A DNA stretch of 64,000 nucleotides from Amycolatopsis sp. CA-128772 (GCF_002904295.1 NZ_PPHG01000075.1:1-64000); one strand, 5' to 3'; counted from the stretch's first letter, positions 1 through 7,988 are shown. Program-made: numbers and translations. The notes: a model not told the origin generated them from the letters alone.

Positions 1-903
1 GCGAAGAACCTGCCCGCAATCGCCGGCGAACGGTTGCGCGAAGTGTGCGGTGTCCGCGAAGAGGACAACGCCGGAACGGTTCGCGGCAAGGTCGTCGACA
101 CGCTTCGCCGGCTGATCGAGAAACTGCCCGGGTCGCAGCGGGAAACGGCGCGGATCGTGCTGGGTTTCGGCACCGGCGCGAACGAGCGCTACACCCAGCG
201 CCTGGAGCTGCTGGGCACCGGGGCCGACCGCAACGTGCGCACCATGCAGCGTCGCGCCGACGACGTGATCTACCTGATCGCCGAAGCCGCGTACGGGGCG
301 CCGTCGCCGTTCGGGGGTGTTTCGGCGAACAGCCAGGACGGTCCCTGGCACACCTCGGACCTCGCGGTCAACCTGACCCTGACCGGGACCGCCGCCGAGG
401 TGTTCGAAACCCGCAAGGTGGTCAGCCACGTCGCCGGGCTGGCCGAGATCGAGCACGCGATCTCCCTCGCCCGCCCGGCCAGCACGACGAGCCCGCCGGA
501 CCTGTCCGGCCTCGGCATCGACGTCGTCGCCGGCGGCGAGGTGCACTCCGTGCGCCTGGTCAGCTCCACCCGCGTCGCCTTCACCCTGCGGCCGCCGCAG
601 CCGCTCGACGCCGGGGACCAGCACGAGTTCTTCTTCCGCATCCGGCTGGCCGAGCTGCCGGCCCCGTTCTACTGCTGCACGCCGGAATTCCTGTGCGAAA
701 GCTTCGAGCTCAACGTCCGGTTCGACCGGCGCGAGCCGCCGCAGCGCGTCTGGCGCATCGACGGCGACCTCTCGAAGGACGCCCACGACCCGCTGCCCGC
801 GCGCAAACCGCTGTTCCTCGACAACGCGGGTGAGGTGCACACGAGTTTCCGGGACCTGCGGCCCGCGCGGTCGTACGGCGTGGGGTGGCAGCCCGCTCCC
901 TGA
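1..903 (+). CDS. Unrecognised actinobacterial protein, 5' end outside window
   Basis: The frame is open to base 1, so the first visible codons (Ala-Lys-Asn-Leu) are probably internal and the TTG at 34 need not be the start; 300 residues are visible. The first ~85 residues are helical and run LPGSQRETARIVLGFG ... RTMQRRADD, a pattern I associate from memory with a short module in actinobacterial proteins of unknown role. The rest is beta-rich without signal peptide or membrane segment, with a Cys-Cys pair at YCCTPEFLC. No catalytic motif is visible. It ends 63 bases before the M20 peptidase. Function unknown. Confidence 0.7.
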   Translation, partial: AKNLPAIAGERLREVCGVREEDNAGTVRGKVVDTLRRLIEKLPGSQRETARIVLGFGTGANERYTQRLELLGTGADRNVRTMQRRADDVIYLIAEAAYGAPSPFGGVSANSQDGPWHTSDLAVNLTLTGTAAEVFETRKVVSHVAGLAEIEHAISLARPASTTSPPDLSGLGIDVVAGGEVHSVRLVSSTRVAFTLRPPQPLDAGDQHEFFFRIRLAELPAPFYCCTPEFLCESFELNVRFDRREPPQRVWRIDGDLSKDAHDPLPARKPLFLDNAGEVHTSFRDLRPARSYGVGWQPAP

Positions 904-954
904 ACCGGCGCCGCCGGGCGTTCCCACGGCCAGCACACCGGGCCATCCGGGTGA

Positions 955-960
955 TAGGAA
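955..960 (+). promoter_or_regulatory. Candidate leaderless -10 for M20 peptidase
   Basis: TAGGAA lies six bases before the GTG at 967, too close for a leader with a Shine-Dalgarno site. The last base departs from TANNNT, so this is a weak call. Confidence 0.35.
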
Positions 961-966
961 TGGCCG

Positions 967-2289
967 GTGACCGAACCGAACCTGATCGAAGCCGCCGCGG
1001 CCGAGGCCGTTACGCTGACCAGCGAACTCATCCGCATCGACACCACCAACACCGGGGATCCCGACACGGTGGTCGGCGAGCGGGCGGCGGCCGAGTACGT
1101 TGCCGAGAAGCTGACCGACGCCGGCTACGAGATCACCTACGTCGAGTCGGGTGGGAAGAACCGGCACAACGTCTTCGTACGGCTGCCCGGAGCGGACGCG
1201 AGCAGGGGAGCCCTGCTCATCCACGGCCACCTCGACGCCGTGCCCGCCGACGCCTCGGAGTGGTCCGTGCACCCCTTCTCCGGCGCGATCCAGGACGACT
1301 ACGTCTGGGGCCGGGGCGCGGTCGACATGAAGGACATGTGCGGGATGGCGCTCGCGCTGGCCCGGCACTACAAGCTGAACAACGTCGTGCCGCCGCGGGA
1401 CCTGGTCTTCGCCTTCCTGGCCGATGAGGAGGCCGGGGGCCAGTACGGCGCCCAGTGGCTCGTCGAGAACCGGCCGGAGCTGTTCGAGGGGGTCACCGAG
1501 GCCATCAGCGAGGTCGGCGGGTTCTCCATCACGCTCAAGGACGACGTCCGCGCCTACCTCATCGAGACGGCGGAGAAGGGCATCCGCTGGATGAAGCTGC
1601 GCGTGCGCGGTACCGCCGGGCACGGGTCGATGATCCACCGGGACAACGCCGTCACCAAGCTCGCCGAGGCCGTCGCGAAGCTCGGCAACCACCGGTTCCC
1701 GCTCGTGCTCACCGACTCCGTCAAGGAGTTCCTCGCCGGCGTCACCGAGATCACCGGCTGGGACTTCCCCGAGGACGACCTCGAAGGCTCGGTCGCCAAG
1801 CTGGGCAACATCTCGCGGATGATCGGCGCGACCCTGCGTGACACCGCCAACCCGACCATGCTCACCGCCGGGTACAAGTCGAACGTCATCCCGTCGGTCG
1901 CCGAGGCCGCGGTCGACTGCCGGATCCTGCCGGGGCGGCTGGAGGCCTTCGACCGCGAGCTCGACGAGCTGCTCGGCCCGGACATCGAGAAGGAGTGGAT
2001 GGAGCTCCCGCCGGTCGAGACGACCTTCGACGGCGCGCTCGTGGACGCCATGACCGCCGCGGTGCTGGCCGAGGACCCGGGGGCGAAGACGCTGCCGTAC
2101 ATGCTCTCCGGCGGCACCGACGCCAAGTCGTTCCAGCAGCTCGGCATCCGCAACTTCGGCTTCGCGCCGCTCAAGCTGCCCGCGGACCTCGACTTCTCGG
2201 CGCTGTTCCACGGCGTCGACGAGCGCGTCCCGGTGGAGGCGCTGAAGTTCGGCACCCGCGTCCTCGACCGGTTCCTGCGCACGTCCTGA
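967..2289 (+). CDS. M20/M25/M40 family metallopeptidase
   Basis: A zinc-dependent exopeptidase or amidohydrolase of the ArgE/DapE/carboxypeptidase G2 superfamily, 440 aa, cytosolic (no signal peptide). Metal-site motifs are in order: HGHLDAVPAD (His88, Asp90), GRGAVDMKDM (Asp120), the acidic pair DEE (Glu154/Glu155) and the late GGTDAK. The middle segment AGHGSMIHRDNAV is the dimerisation-domain signature. The GTG start sits just behind a TAGGAA box. It overlaps the following hydrolase by one base. From memory the M. tuberculosis relative is annotated dapE2 (Rv2141c); the substrate cannot be read from sequence. A second M20 gene lies at 32571-33869. Confidence 0.9.
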   Translation: MTEPNLIEAAAAEAVTLTSELIRIDTTNTGDPDTVVGERAAAEYVAEKLTDAGYEITYVESGGKNRHNVFVRLPGADASRGALLIHGHLDAVPADASEWSVHPFSGAIQDDYVWGRGAVDMKDMCGMALALARHYKLNNVVPPRDLVFAFLADEEAGGQYGAQWLVENRPELFEGVTEAISEVGGFSITLKDDVRAYLIETAEKGIRWMKLRVRGTAGHGSMIHRDNAVTKLAEAVAKLGNHRFPLVLTDSVKEFLAGVTEITGWDFPEDDLEGSVAKLGNISRMIGATLRDTANPTMLTAGYKSNVIPSVAEAAVDCRILPGRLEAFDRELDELLGPDIEKEWMELPPVETTFDGALVDAMTAAVLAEDPGAKTLPYMLSGGTDAKSFQQLGIRNFGFAPLKLPADLDFSALFHGVDERVPVEALKFGTRVLDRFLRTS

Positions 2290-3170
2290 TGACCGGGTTC
2301 GCGCTCGCCGACGGCACGCCCCTGCAGGTGGTCCGCAGGGGCGACCCGGCCGCTCCGGTGACGGTGGTGTTCGTCCACGGCTACGCGCTCGACCAGCGCA
2401 GCTGGGGCCGCATCGCGCCGCTGGTGCCGGACGCCGCCGGCGGGCCGGTGGCCGTGCTGACCTACGACCAGCGCGGCCACGGCGGGTCGGGGCGGGCGCG
2501 GCGGGGGACCGCGACCATGGCGCAGCTCGGCGACGACCTCGCCGAGCTGCTCGAGCGCGAGGTCCCCGAAGGCCGGGTGGTGCTGGTGGGCCACGACATG
2601 GGCGGCCTGGCGATCATGTCGCTGTCCCAGCGGCACCCGGAGCTGTTCGCCGCCCGGGTGTCCGGCCTGGTGCTGCTGGCGACGTCCTCGGGCACCCTCG
2701 CCACCGAGGTGTCGGCGGCCTGGCCGAACGCGCTGGGCAAGCTGGCCCGCGACCTCGAGGCGGTGCTCGGCTCGAAGCTTTTCGGCGTCGTGCGCGAGCG
2801 GACCAGCCGGGCGGTCAGCGCGGGCCTGCGCTGGTGGCTGTTCGGCGACGACCCGGACCCGGACCTGGTCGAGCTGACCGTCAAGATGATCCGCGGCAAC
2901 TGGCCGCACACCGTCTCCCTGTTCCGCCCGGCCCTCGACGCCTACGCGCGCCACGCGGCCTTGGCGCAGGTCAGCGGCCTGCCGGTGACGGCGATCGTGG
3001 GGGAGCGGGACCGGATCGTGCGCGCGTCCGACGTCGAGCAGTGGGTCCGCGGGCTCGACGCCGGGACGTCGGTGGTGTTGCCCGGCGTCGGGCACGTCGT
3101 GCCGCTGGAGGCCGCGGCGCAGGTGCTGCCGCGGGTGGTCGCGCTGGTCAACGCGAGTCACCGGAGCTGA
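2289..3170 (+). CDS. Alpha/beta hydrolase with Asp at the nucleophile elbow
   Basis: Alpha/beta-fold hydrolase, 293 aa. The oxyanion-hole segment is FVHGYALDQRSW and the nucleophile elbow reads GHDMGG, with Asp where most esterases have Ser. A late GVGHVVPLE supplies the catalytic His and GERDRIV a likely acid. Asp at the elbow is usual in epoxide hydrolases and haloalkane or haloacetate dehalogenases, so C-O or C-halogen cleavage is possible, although some GHDMGG proteins remain uncharacterised. ATG 2289 overlaps the peptidase stop, so the two are co-translated. Its 3' end overlaps the convergent methyltransferase by 23 bases. Confidence 0.85.
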   Translation: MTGFALADGTPLQVVRRGDPAAPVTVVFVHGYALDQRSWGRIAPLVPDAAGGPVAVLTYDQRGHGGSGRARRGTATMAQLGDDLAELLEREVPEGRVVLVGHDMGGLAIMSLSQRHPELFAARVSGLVLLATSSGTLATEVSAAWPNALGKLARDLEAVLGSKLFGVVRERTSRAVSAGLRWWLFGDDPDPDLVELTVKMIRGNWPHTVSLFRPALDAYARHAALAQVSGLPVTAIVGERDRIVRASDVEQWVRGLDAGTSVVLPGVGHVVPLEAAAQVLPRVVALVNASHRS

Positions 3171-3849
3171 GGCGGCCGGTGGCGAGGAAGATCGGCACGG
3201 CGACGAACAGCCGGTCTTCCCGGGCGCGGCCGGTCTGCTCGGCGAGCCAGGCGCCGTCGCCGCCGAGGTTGGCCAGTACCGGCAGGGCCGCCGCGTCGGT
3301 CCACACCAGCGCGCGGACTTCGACGGTCACGTCGGTGAAGCCGTTGTCCAGCAGCAGGGTGCGGTACCGCCGGGCGATCCGCGGGTGGGGCAGGCCGTCC
3401 GCGCGCGCGTGGACGATCGACCGGGTGCGGGCCGGGTCGTCGGAGTCGATGACGATCGTGTCCCAGTCCTGGCCGGTCAGCACCGCGCGGCCGCCCGGGG
3501 CCAGCACGCGGCGGGCCTCGGCCACCGCGAGCGCCGGTTCGGGCACCACGTGCAGGACCTTGTCGGCGCGGTAGCCGGTGACCGAACCGTCGGCGAGGGG
3601 CAGCGCGGTGGCGTCGGCGACGTGGAATTCGCCGGCGGGCCAGCGTGCCGCGGCGGTCTCGATCATCGCCGGGTCGGCGTCGACGCCGATCGCCCGCACC
3701 CCGCGGGCGGCCAGTTCGCCGACGGCCCGGCCACTGCCGCAGCCGACGTCGACCACGACGTCGCCGAGTCCGGAGTAGGTGCGTTCCCGCAGGTCGGCGG
3801 CTTGCGGGCGGTCGTCGAGAGCGTCGAGGAGCGTGAGCAACGTGGACAT
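3148..3849 (-). CDS. Class I SAM-dependent methyltransferase (MerR target)
   Basis: Rossmann-fold methyltransferase, 233 aa. Motif I is VVDVGCGSGRA, the acidic ribose-binding loop is IGVDADP, followed by ADATALPLADGS and LAPGGRAVL, the order seen in UbiE/Methyltransf_11 proteins. The acceptor is unknown. I chose the ATG at 3849 because a -10 box (CAGGAT) ends seven bases upstream, which predicts a leaderless message; ATG 3858 in the same frame would overlap that box. The gene diverges from the MerR regulator at 3878, and its promoter has the 19-base spacer typical of MerR control. Drug or metabolite inactivation under MerR sensing is a reasonable inference, unproven. Confidence 0.85.
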   Translation of the reverse strand: MSTLLTLLDALDDRPQAADLRERTYSGLGDVVVDVGCGSGRAVGELAARGVRAIGVDADPAMIETAAARWPAGEFHVADATALPLADGSVTGYRADKVLHVVPEPALAVAEARRVLAPGGRAVLTGQDWDTIVIDSDDPARTRSIVHARADGLPHPRIARRYRTLLLDNGFTDVTVEVRALVWTDAAALPVLANLGGDGAWLAEQTGRAREDRLFVAVPIFLATGRLSSGDSR

Positions 3850-3856
3850 GGCGCCC

Positions 3857-3887
3857 ATCCTGCGACTTAATGCCGGCATGAAGTCAA
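3857..3887 (-). promoter_or_regulatory. MerR-type promoter with dyad in a 19-base spacer
   Basis: On the minus strand: -35 TTGACT (3887-3882), exactly 19 bases, -10 CAGGAT (3862-3857), seven bases, then the methyltransferase ATG. The spacer holds a 22-base dyad (3864-3885), GACTT / AAGTC around ATGCCGGCAT, with one mismatched pair. Over-long spacers with an operator between -35 and -10 are the hallmark of MerR-activated promoters. The merR-like ATG (3878) lies inside the same dyad, so autoregulation is expected. Confidence 0.75.
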
Positions 3888-4255
3888 TCGGCGAAGTGGC
3901 GGCGCGCTTCGGGCTGCCTGCGCACGTGCTGCGCTACTGGGAAGCGGAAGGGCTGCTGGCCCCGGCCCGGGTGGGCGCCCGGCGCCGCTACGACGACGCC
4001 GACCTGCGCCGGGTGGCCGCGATCCTGGTCGCGAAGGAAGCCGGGTTCGAGCTCGTGGACATCCGGTCGATGCTGACCGACCGGTCCGCCGCCGGCCGGG
4101 CGGCGATGGCGGCCCGCCAGCGGGACCGGCTGCGGGCCCGGATCGCCCGGGCGCAGGCCGCGCTCGAGCTCATCGAGGGCGACTGCCGGCACGACGACCT
4201 CATGGCGTGCCCGCACTTCCAGAGCCTCCTCGACCGACAGCTCGATCGTTCTTGA
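3878..4255 (+). CDS. MerR family transcriptional regulator
   Basis: 125 aa. The N-terminal winged helix (IGEVAARFGLPAHVLRYWEAEGLL ... GARRRYDDADLRRV) is a clear MerR DNA-binding domain, followed by the dimerising helix (residues ~80-108) and a short C-terminal tail CRHDDLMACPHF. That Cys/His-containing tail is frequent in actinobacterial MerR proteins and could bind metal or be redox active; the effector is unknown. ATG 3878 is the only sensible start and sits inside the operator dyad it shares with the divergent methyltransferase 28 bases away. It ends 31 bases before an ArsR-type gene with its own promoter. Confidence 0.9.
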   Translation: MKSIGEVAARFGLPAHVLRYWEAEGLLAPARVGARRRYDDADLRRVAAILVAKEAGFELVDIRSMLTDRSAAGRAAMAARQRDRLRARIARAQAALELIEGDCRHDDLMACPHFQSLLDRQLDRS

Positions 4256-4280
4256 CAACTTCTCTGTTCGAAAGAACACT
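4252..4280 (+). promoter_or_regulatory. Near-consensus leaderless promoter with palindromic operator
   Basis: -35 TTGACA (4252-4257), a 17-base spacer, -10 AACACT (4275-4280), six bases, then ATG 4287. The perfect inverted repeat TGTTC-GAAA-GAACA (4265-4278) overlaps the spacer and the -10, the position expected for repression by the HTH protein encoded next. Confidence 0.7.
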
Positions 4281-4286
4281 GGGCGC

Positions 4287-4874
4287 ATGTATCCCGTGGC
4301 GGTGATCGAAGACGCGGCGGCGGCCGAGGTGTCCCTGGACCCGGTCCGGGCCCGGCTGCTCGCCGAGCTGGCCGAGCCGGCGTCGGCGACGATGCTCGCC
4401 GGGCGGGTCGGCCTGCCCCGGCAGAAGGTCAACTACCACCTGCGCGCGCTGGAGAGCCACGGCCTGGTCGAGCTGGTCGAGGAACGCCGCAAGGGCAACG
4501 TCACCGAGCGGATGATGCGGGCGACGGCGGCGTCGTACGTCATCTCGCCGACGGCACTGGCCGCGGTGCAGCCGGATCCGGCCCGCTCGCCCGACCGGCT
4601 CTCGGCGCGGTGGCTGCTCGCCGTCGCCGGGCGGCTGGTGCGCGACGTCGGCCTGCTGATCACCGGCGCGGCGAAGGCCCAGCAGCGCGTCGCGACCTTC
4701 GCGCTCGACGGCGAGGTGCGGTTCGCCTCCGCCGCCGACCGGGCCGCGTTCGCCGAGGAGCTCACGACCGCGGTCACCACCCTGGTCGGCCGGTACCACG
4801 ACGAGACAGCCGAGAAGGGCCGCTCGTACCGGGTGGTCGTCGCCGTGCACCCGAGCGTCCCGGAGGCGTCCTGA
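4287..4874 (+). CDS. ArsR-like winged-helix regulator
   Basis: 195 aa. Residues ~15-80 form a winged helix of the ArsR/HTH_20 kind (DPVRARLLAELAEPASATMLAGRVGLPRQKVNYHLRALESHGLV). The remainder is a longer C-terminal domain than in classical ArsR proteins (usually 100-120 aa) and lacks an obvious Cys metal site, so it probably senses a small molecule or simply dimerises. It is followed after one base by an SRPBCC gene, a common actinobacterial pairing. A promoter with a palindrome overlapping the -10 directly precedes the ATG, which points to autorepression. Confidence 0.87.
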   Translation: MYPVAVIEDAAAAEVSLDPVRARLLAELAEPASATMLAGRVGLPRQKVNYHLRALESHGLVELVEERRKGNVTERMMRATAASYVISPTALAAVQPDPARSPDRLSARWLLAVAGRLVRDVGLLITGAAKAQQRVATFALDGEVRFASAADRAAFAEELTTAVTTLVGRYHDETAEKGRSYRVVVAVHPSVPEAS

Positions 4875-4875
4875 C

Positions 4876-5604
4876 GTGGGCCACGAGTTCGAACTGACCG
4901 ACGTCGCCGAGGTCGGCGCGACGCCGGACCAGGTGTGGGAAGCCATCGCGACCGGCCCCGGCATCGACTCCTGGTTCATGGGCCGCAACGAGGTCGAGGG
5001 CGGCACCGGCGGCACGGTCCGCGGCGCCTTCGGCGGGTACCGGCCGGAGTACGGGATCCGAGACTGGGAGCCGCCCGCGAAGCTCGCCTACGGCAGCGAC
5101 ACCGCACCGGACGGACGGCGGATCGCCTACGAGTTCCTCGTCGAGGGCCGCGACTCCGGCAGCACGGTGATCCGCTGCGTCACCAGCGGCTTCCTCCCCG
5201 GCGACGACTGGGAGGACGAGTTCCAGGCGATGACCACGGGCGGCGAGCTGTTCTTCCGCACCCTGGCCGAGTACGTGACGCACTTCGCGGGCCGCACCGC
5301 GGTGCCGGTGACGGCGTTCGGCCCGCCGGTGGCGGACTGGGAAGCGGCGTGGACGCGGCTCGGCGCGGAGCTCGGCCTGCCGGCGCGCCCGGCCGAGGGC
5401 GACCGGGTCCGGATCGGCCGGGAGGGCGTGGTCTACGCGGCCAACGACCAGGCGGTGGGCGTGCGCACGCCGGACGCGATGTTCCGGTTCGTGCGCGGCT
5501 TCCACGGGCCGATGGTGGCGTCCCACCACCTCTTCGCGCCGGGAACCGACCCCGGGACCGAGGAGAAGACCTGGGGCGGCTGGCTGAACCGCGTGTCCGG
5601 CTAG
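4876..5604 (+). CDS. SRPBCC (AHSA1-like) domain protein
   Basis: 242 aa. The N-terminal half shows the START/AHSA1 helix-grip pattern: VAEVGATPDQVWEAIATGPGIDSWF, an ExxGGT turn, then DWEPPAKLAYGSD and STVIRCVTSGF. Such proteins bind hydrophobic ligands. The C-terminal ~100 residues (from ~150) look like a second helix-grip repeat. The GTG start is one base after the ArsR-like stop, so the two are one operon; the usual inference is that the regulator controls this ligand-binding partner. Its stop overlaps the stop of the convergent DUF5703 gene in a shared CTAG. Confidence 0.85.
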   Translation: MGHEFELTDVAEVGATPDQVWEAIATGPGIDSWFMGRNEVEGGTGGTVRGAFGGYRPEYGIRDWEPPAKLAYGSDTAPDGRRIAYEFLVEGRDSGSTVIRCVTSGFLPGDDWEDEFQAMTTGGELFFRTLAEYVTHFAGRTAVPVTAFGPPVADWEAAWTRLGAELGLPARPAEGDRVRIGREGVVYAANDQAVGVRTPDAMFRFVRGFHGPMVASHHLFAPGTDPGTEEKTWGGWLNRVSG

Positions 5605-5825
5605 GTCGGCAGGGCGCCCGGCAGGCTCTGGGCCGTCTTCTTGCGGCGCAGCCAGACCCGGCGCGTGCCGTCGGCGTAGAGCCGCACGGTGCGCAGTTCC
5701 CAGCCCGCGAACTCCGCGTGGATGGAGAGCTGGGTCGCCGCCGCACGCCGGGACACGCCCGGGGGGAGGTGCAGGCGGCGATACTCCCAATCCCCTTCGA
5801 CCACCGCCTCGCTGACCGCTGTCAT
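5601..5825 (-). CDS. DUF5703 family small protein
   Basis: 74 aa, soluble and basic at the C-terminus. The core (EYRRLHLPPGVSRRAAATQL ... AEFAGWELRTVRLYADGTRRVWLRRK) matches my memory of DUF5703, an actinobacterial family of unknown role; Rv2137c of M. tuberculosis is a likely relative. The ATG overlaps the stop of the upstream lipoprotein gene (ATGA), so both are translated from one message. The stop shares CTAG with the convergent SRPBCC gene. Confidence 0.8.
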   Translation of the reverse strand: MTAVSEAVVEGDWEYRRLHLPPGVSRRAAATQLSIHAEFAGWELRTVRLYADGTRRVWLRRKKTAQSLPGALPT

Positions 5826-6835
5826 GGCTCGATCACCTGGGTCCCTTCTCCGGCGGCCGAGCCGACGATCACCCGGCCGCTCTTCTCCTCCACCCCGACC
5901 GAGTCCGGCTGGCGCACGGTGGGGAACCGGTACTTCTCCACGGGCTCGCCCCCGCGGACGTCGAACCCGACCACTTCGTTCCGTCCGGTGAGTGTCACCC
6001 ACGCCAGGCTGCGCGTCGCGTCGTAAGCGATCCCGTACGCCCCACCGGGCACCGGGAAACGCTGCTTCAGGATCAGCGGGCCCGCCGAGAACGCCAGCAG
6101 CGCCCCCGCCCGCACGTCGGTCACCAGCACCCGCCCGTAGGAGTCGGCCACGGCGTTCGCGGCGCCGTCCCCCGCCCGCAGCCCCTCGCCGACCTTGCCC
6201 GCCGCGACGTCCACCGAGAACACCGCGGTCCGCAACCGGTCCAGCACCACGACCCCGTTCCCGGTGTCGACCACGTCGTCGGCGCTGTAGAGCTGCCCGC
6301 CGATCGTCCGCGCCGGACCCGCCACCGGCAGCACCCGGATGTCCTTCCCCGCCCCCATCGCCACCAGCCGATCGGCCCCGTAGGCGATGCTCGACGCCGG
6401 CTGCCCGCCGGTCTTCGTCTCGGTGAGCTTCCGGTCCGGCAACGTCAGCTGCTGCACCACACCCGGCCCGGGCTCGGCGATCTCCACCCGCCCCGGCGTC
6501 ACCGTCAGCCGGGACGCGGTGCCGTATAACGGCATATTCACCGGCGCTGACGCGAGGGCGTTCAGGTCGTAGAGCCGCAGCGACGGCGGCGAAGAAACCG
6601 CAACGACGAGGGTCGACGTCTTCGGATCCACGGCGACGGCCGAAACCGGGCCGTCGGCGAGGACCCGGCCGGCGGGCTTGACGGTCACCGCGGGGGAGAC
6701 GGCCGGGCGCGCGGCGGTCGGGTTCGCCACGATCTGCAGGTCGTCGGAGGTCGACTTGGCCGACGAGCAGCCCGAGAGCGCCAGGGCACCGGCGAGCGGG
6801 ATCGCGATCCACGACACGGCGGCGAGCCGACGCAC
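5822..6835 (-). CDS. Beta-propeller lipoprotein (YncE/LppL-like)
   Basis: 337 aa exported lipoprotein. I chose GTG 6835 because GGAGG lies seven bases upstream; it gives a compact signal peptide (RRLAAVSWIAIPLAGALALSGC) with lipobox LSG-Cys. The mature part repeats strands of the type DPKTSTLVVAVSSPPSLRLYDL, DRLRTAVFSVDVAAGKV, DATRSLAWVTLTGRNEVVGFDV and EEKSGRVIVGS, spaced ~40 residues, the YncE/NHL propeller pattern. It probably sits on the outer face of the membrane as a binding or scaffold protein. From memory, lppL occupies the equivalent place beside Rv2137c in mycobacteria. An upstream ATG (6882) would add residues before the signal peptide. Confidence 0.82.
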   Translation of the reverse strand: MRRLAAVSWIAIPLAGALALSGCSSAKSTSDDLQIVANPTAARPAVSPAVTVKPAGRVLADGPVSAVAVDPKTSTLVVAVSSPPSLRLYDLNALASAPVNMPLYGTASRLTVTPGRVEIAEPGPGVVQQLTLPDRKLTETKTGGQPASSIAYGADRLVAMGAGKDIRVLPVAGPARTIGGQLYSADDVVDTGNGVVVLDRLRTAVFSVDVAAGKVGEGLRAGDGAANAVADSYGRVLVTDVRAGALLAFSAGPLILKQRFPVPGGAYGIAYDATRSLAWVTLTGRNEVVGFDVRGGEPVEKYRFPTVRQPDSVGVEEKSGRVIVGSAAGEGTQVIEP

Positions 6836-6933
6836 GTTGCGGCCTCCAGTTGTCCCTCGGCGGGCGGTCTCCACCAGCATGCTCCTTGATCCCCGTGCCG
6901 TCACGTGCGTGTCACCGAACAGACACCTGGCGC

Positions 6934-7902
6934 TCACCGCGGCCAGCGTTCGGGGTAGCCGACCTCGATCGCGCTGACGTCGTCGAGCGCGGACCGGATG
7001 GCGGGCGGCAGAGTGATCTCCTCCGCCGCCAGCGAGCCGGTGAGCTGGCCGGTGTCGCGGGCGCCGACGACCGGGGCGACGACGCCGGGCCGGTCGCGGA
7101 CCCAGGCCAGGGCGACGGCGAGCGGGGACGTGCCCAGCCCGTCGGCGGCGGTCGCGACGGCCTGCACGATCCGGGCGGCGCGGTCGGTGCGGTGGTGCTC
7201 GACGTAGCCGGCGTAGGCGCTGTTCGCGCCGCGGGAGTCGGCGGGCGTGCCGGTGCGGTACTTGCCGGTCAGAACGCCGCGGCCGAGCGGGGCCCACGGC
7301 AGCAGCCCGATGCCGTGGTGGGCGGCCGCGGGTACGACTTCGCGGTCCACCCCGCGTTCCAGCAGCGAGTACTCGACCTGGGTGGAAACGAGCGGCGCGG
7401 TGGCCGGGGCACCGGCGGCCGCGGTGGCCAGCTGCCAGCCGGCGTAGTTCGAGACGCCGACGTAGCGGACCTTTCCGCTGGTCACGGCGTATTCGAGGGC
7501 GGACAGCGTCTCGGCGAGGGGCACGCAGTCGTCCCAGGCGTGCAGCTGCCAGAGGTCGATGTGGTCGGTGCCGAGCCGCTTGAGGGAGCCGTCGAGCGCG
7601 CTGAGCAGGGCGCCGCGGGAGGCGCCGCCGCCGAACGGGCCTTCGGTGCGCCGGGCGACCGCCTTCGTCGCGAGGACGACGTCGTCGCGGGGCACGAGGT
7701 CGCCGAGCAGCGAGCCGAGCACCCGTTCGCTCTCGCCCTCGCCGTAGATGTCGGCCGTGTCCACCAGGGTGCCGCCGGCGTCGACGAAGGCGACCAGCTG
7801 GCTGGCGGCCTCCTCGGCGTCCGTGTCGCCACCCCAGGTCATGGTGCCGAGCGCCATACGGGAGACGCGCAGTCCCGAGCGGCCGAGCAGTCGCTTTTCC
7901 AC
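6934..7902 (-). CDS. Aldo/keto reductase
   Basis: 322 aa NADP(H)-dependent oxidoreductase. Seen: GRSGLRVSRMALGTMTWG at the N-terminus, the catalytic DTADIYGEGESERVLG (Asp, Tyr), Lys in VVLATKAV, DHIDLWQLHAWDD with the catalytic His, GVSNYAGWQL, the TQVEYSLLER barrel strand, and a C-terminal cofactor clamp VAPVVGARDTGQL. This is the YajO/Tas-like subgroup; the substrate is unknown. GTG 7902 follows TAGGCT by eight bases. It diverges from the F420 oxidoreductase 86 bases away. Confidence 0.92.
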   Translation of the reverse strand: MEKRLLGRSGLRVSRMALGTMTWGGDTDAEEAASQLVAFVDAGGTLVDTADIYGEGESERVLGSLLGDLVPRDDVVLATKAVARRTEGPFGGGASRGALLSALDGSLKRLGTDHIDLWQLHAWDDCVPLAETLSALEYAVTSGKVRYVGVSNYAGWQLATAAAGAPATAPLVSTQVEYSLLERGVDREVVPAAAHHGIGLLPWAPLGRGVLTGKYRTGTPADSRGANSAYAGYVEHHRTDRAARIVQAVATAADGLGTSPLAVALAWVRDRPGVVAPVVGARDTGQLTGSLAAEEITLPPAIRSALDDVSAIEVGYPERWPR

Positions 7903-7910
7903 GACCGCCG

Positions 7911-7916
7911 AGCCTA
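7911..7916 (-). promoter_or_regulatory. Leaderless -10 for aldo/keto reductase
   Basis: TAGGCT on the minus strand, eight bases before GTG 7902, with no Shine-Dalgarno site between. Confidence 0.5.
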
Positions 7917-7974
7917 GTGGGCTGCCCCGTCCGGAGGAGACCAAGGTGAGTCGTGTCGCGATCAAGGCCCCCGT

Positions 7975-7980
7975 TAGGGT
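7975..7980 (+). promoter_or_regulatory. Leaderless -10 for LLM oxidoreductase
   Basis: TAGGGT, eight bases before GTG 7989. The same hexamer recurs before the histidine phosphatase, M3 peptidase and DUF3090 genes. Confidence 0.5.
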
Positions 7981-7988
7981 CGGGCCCC

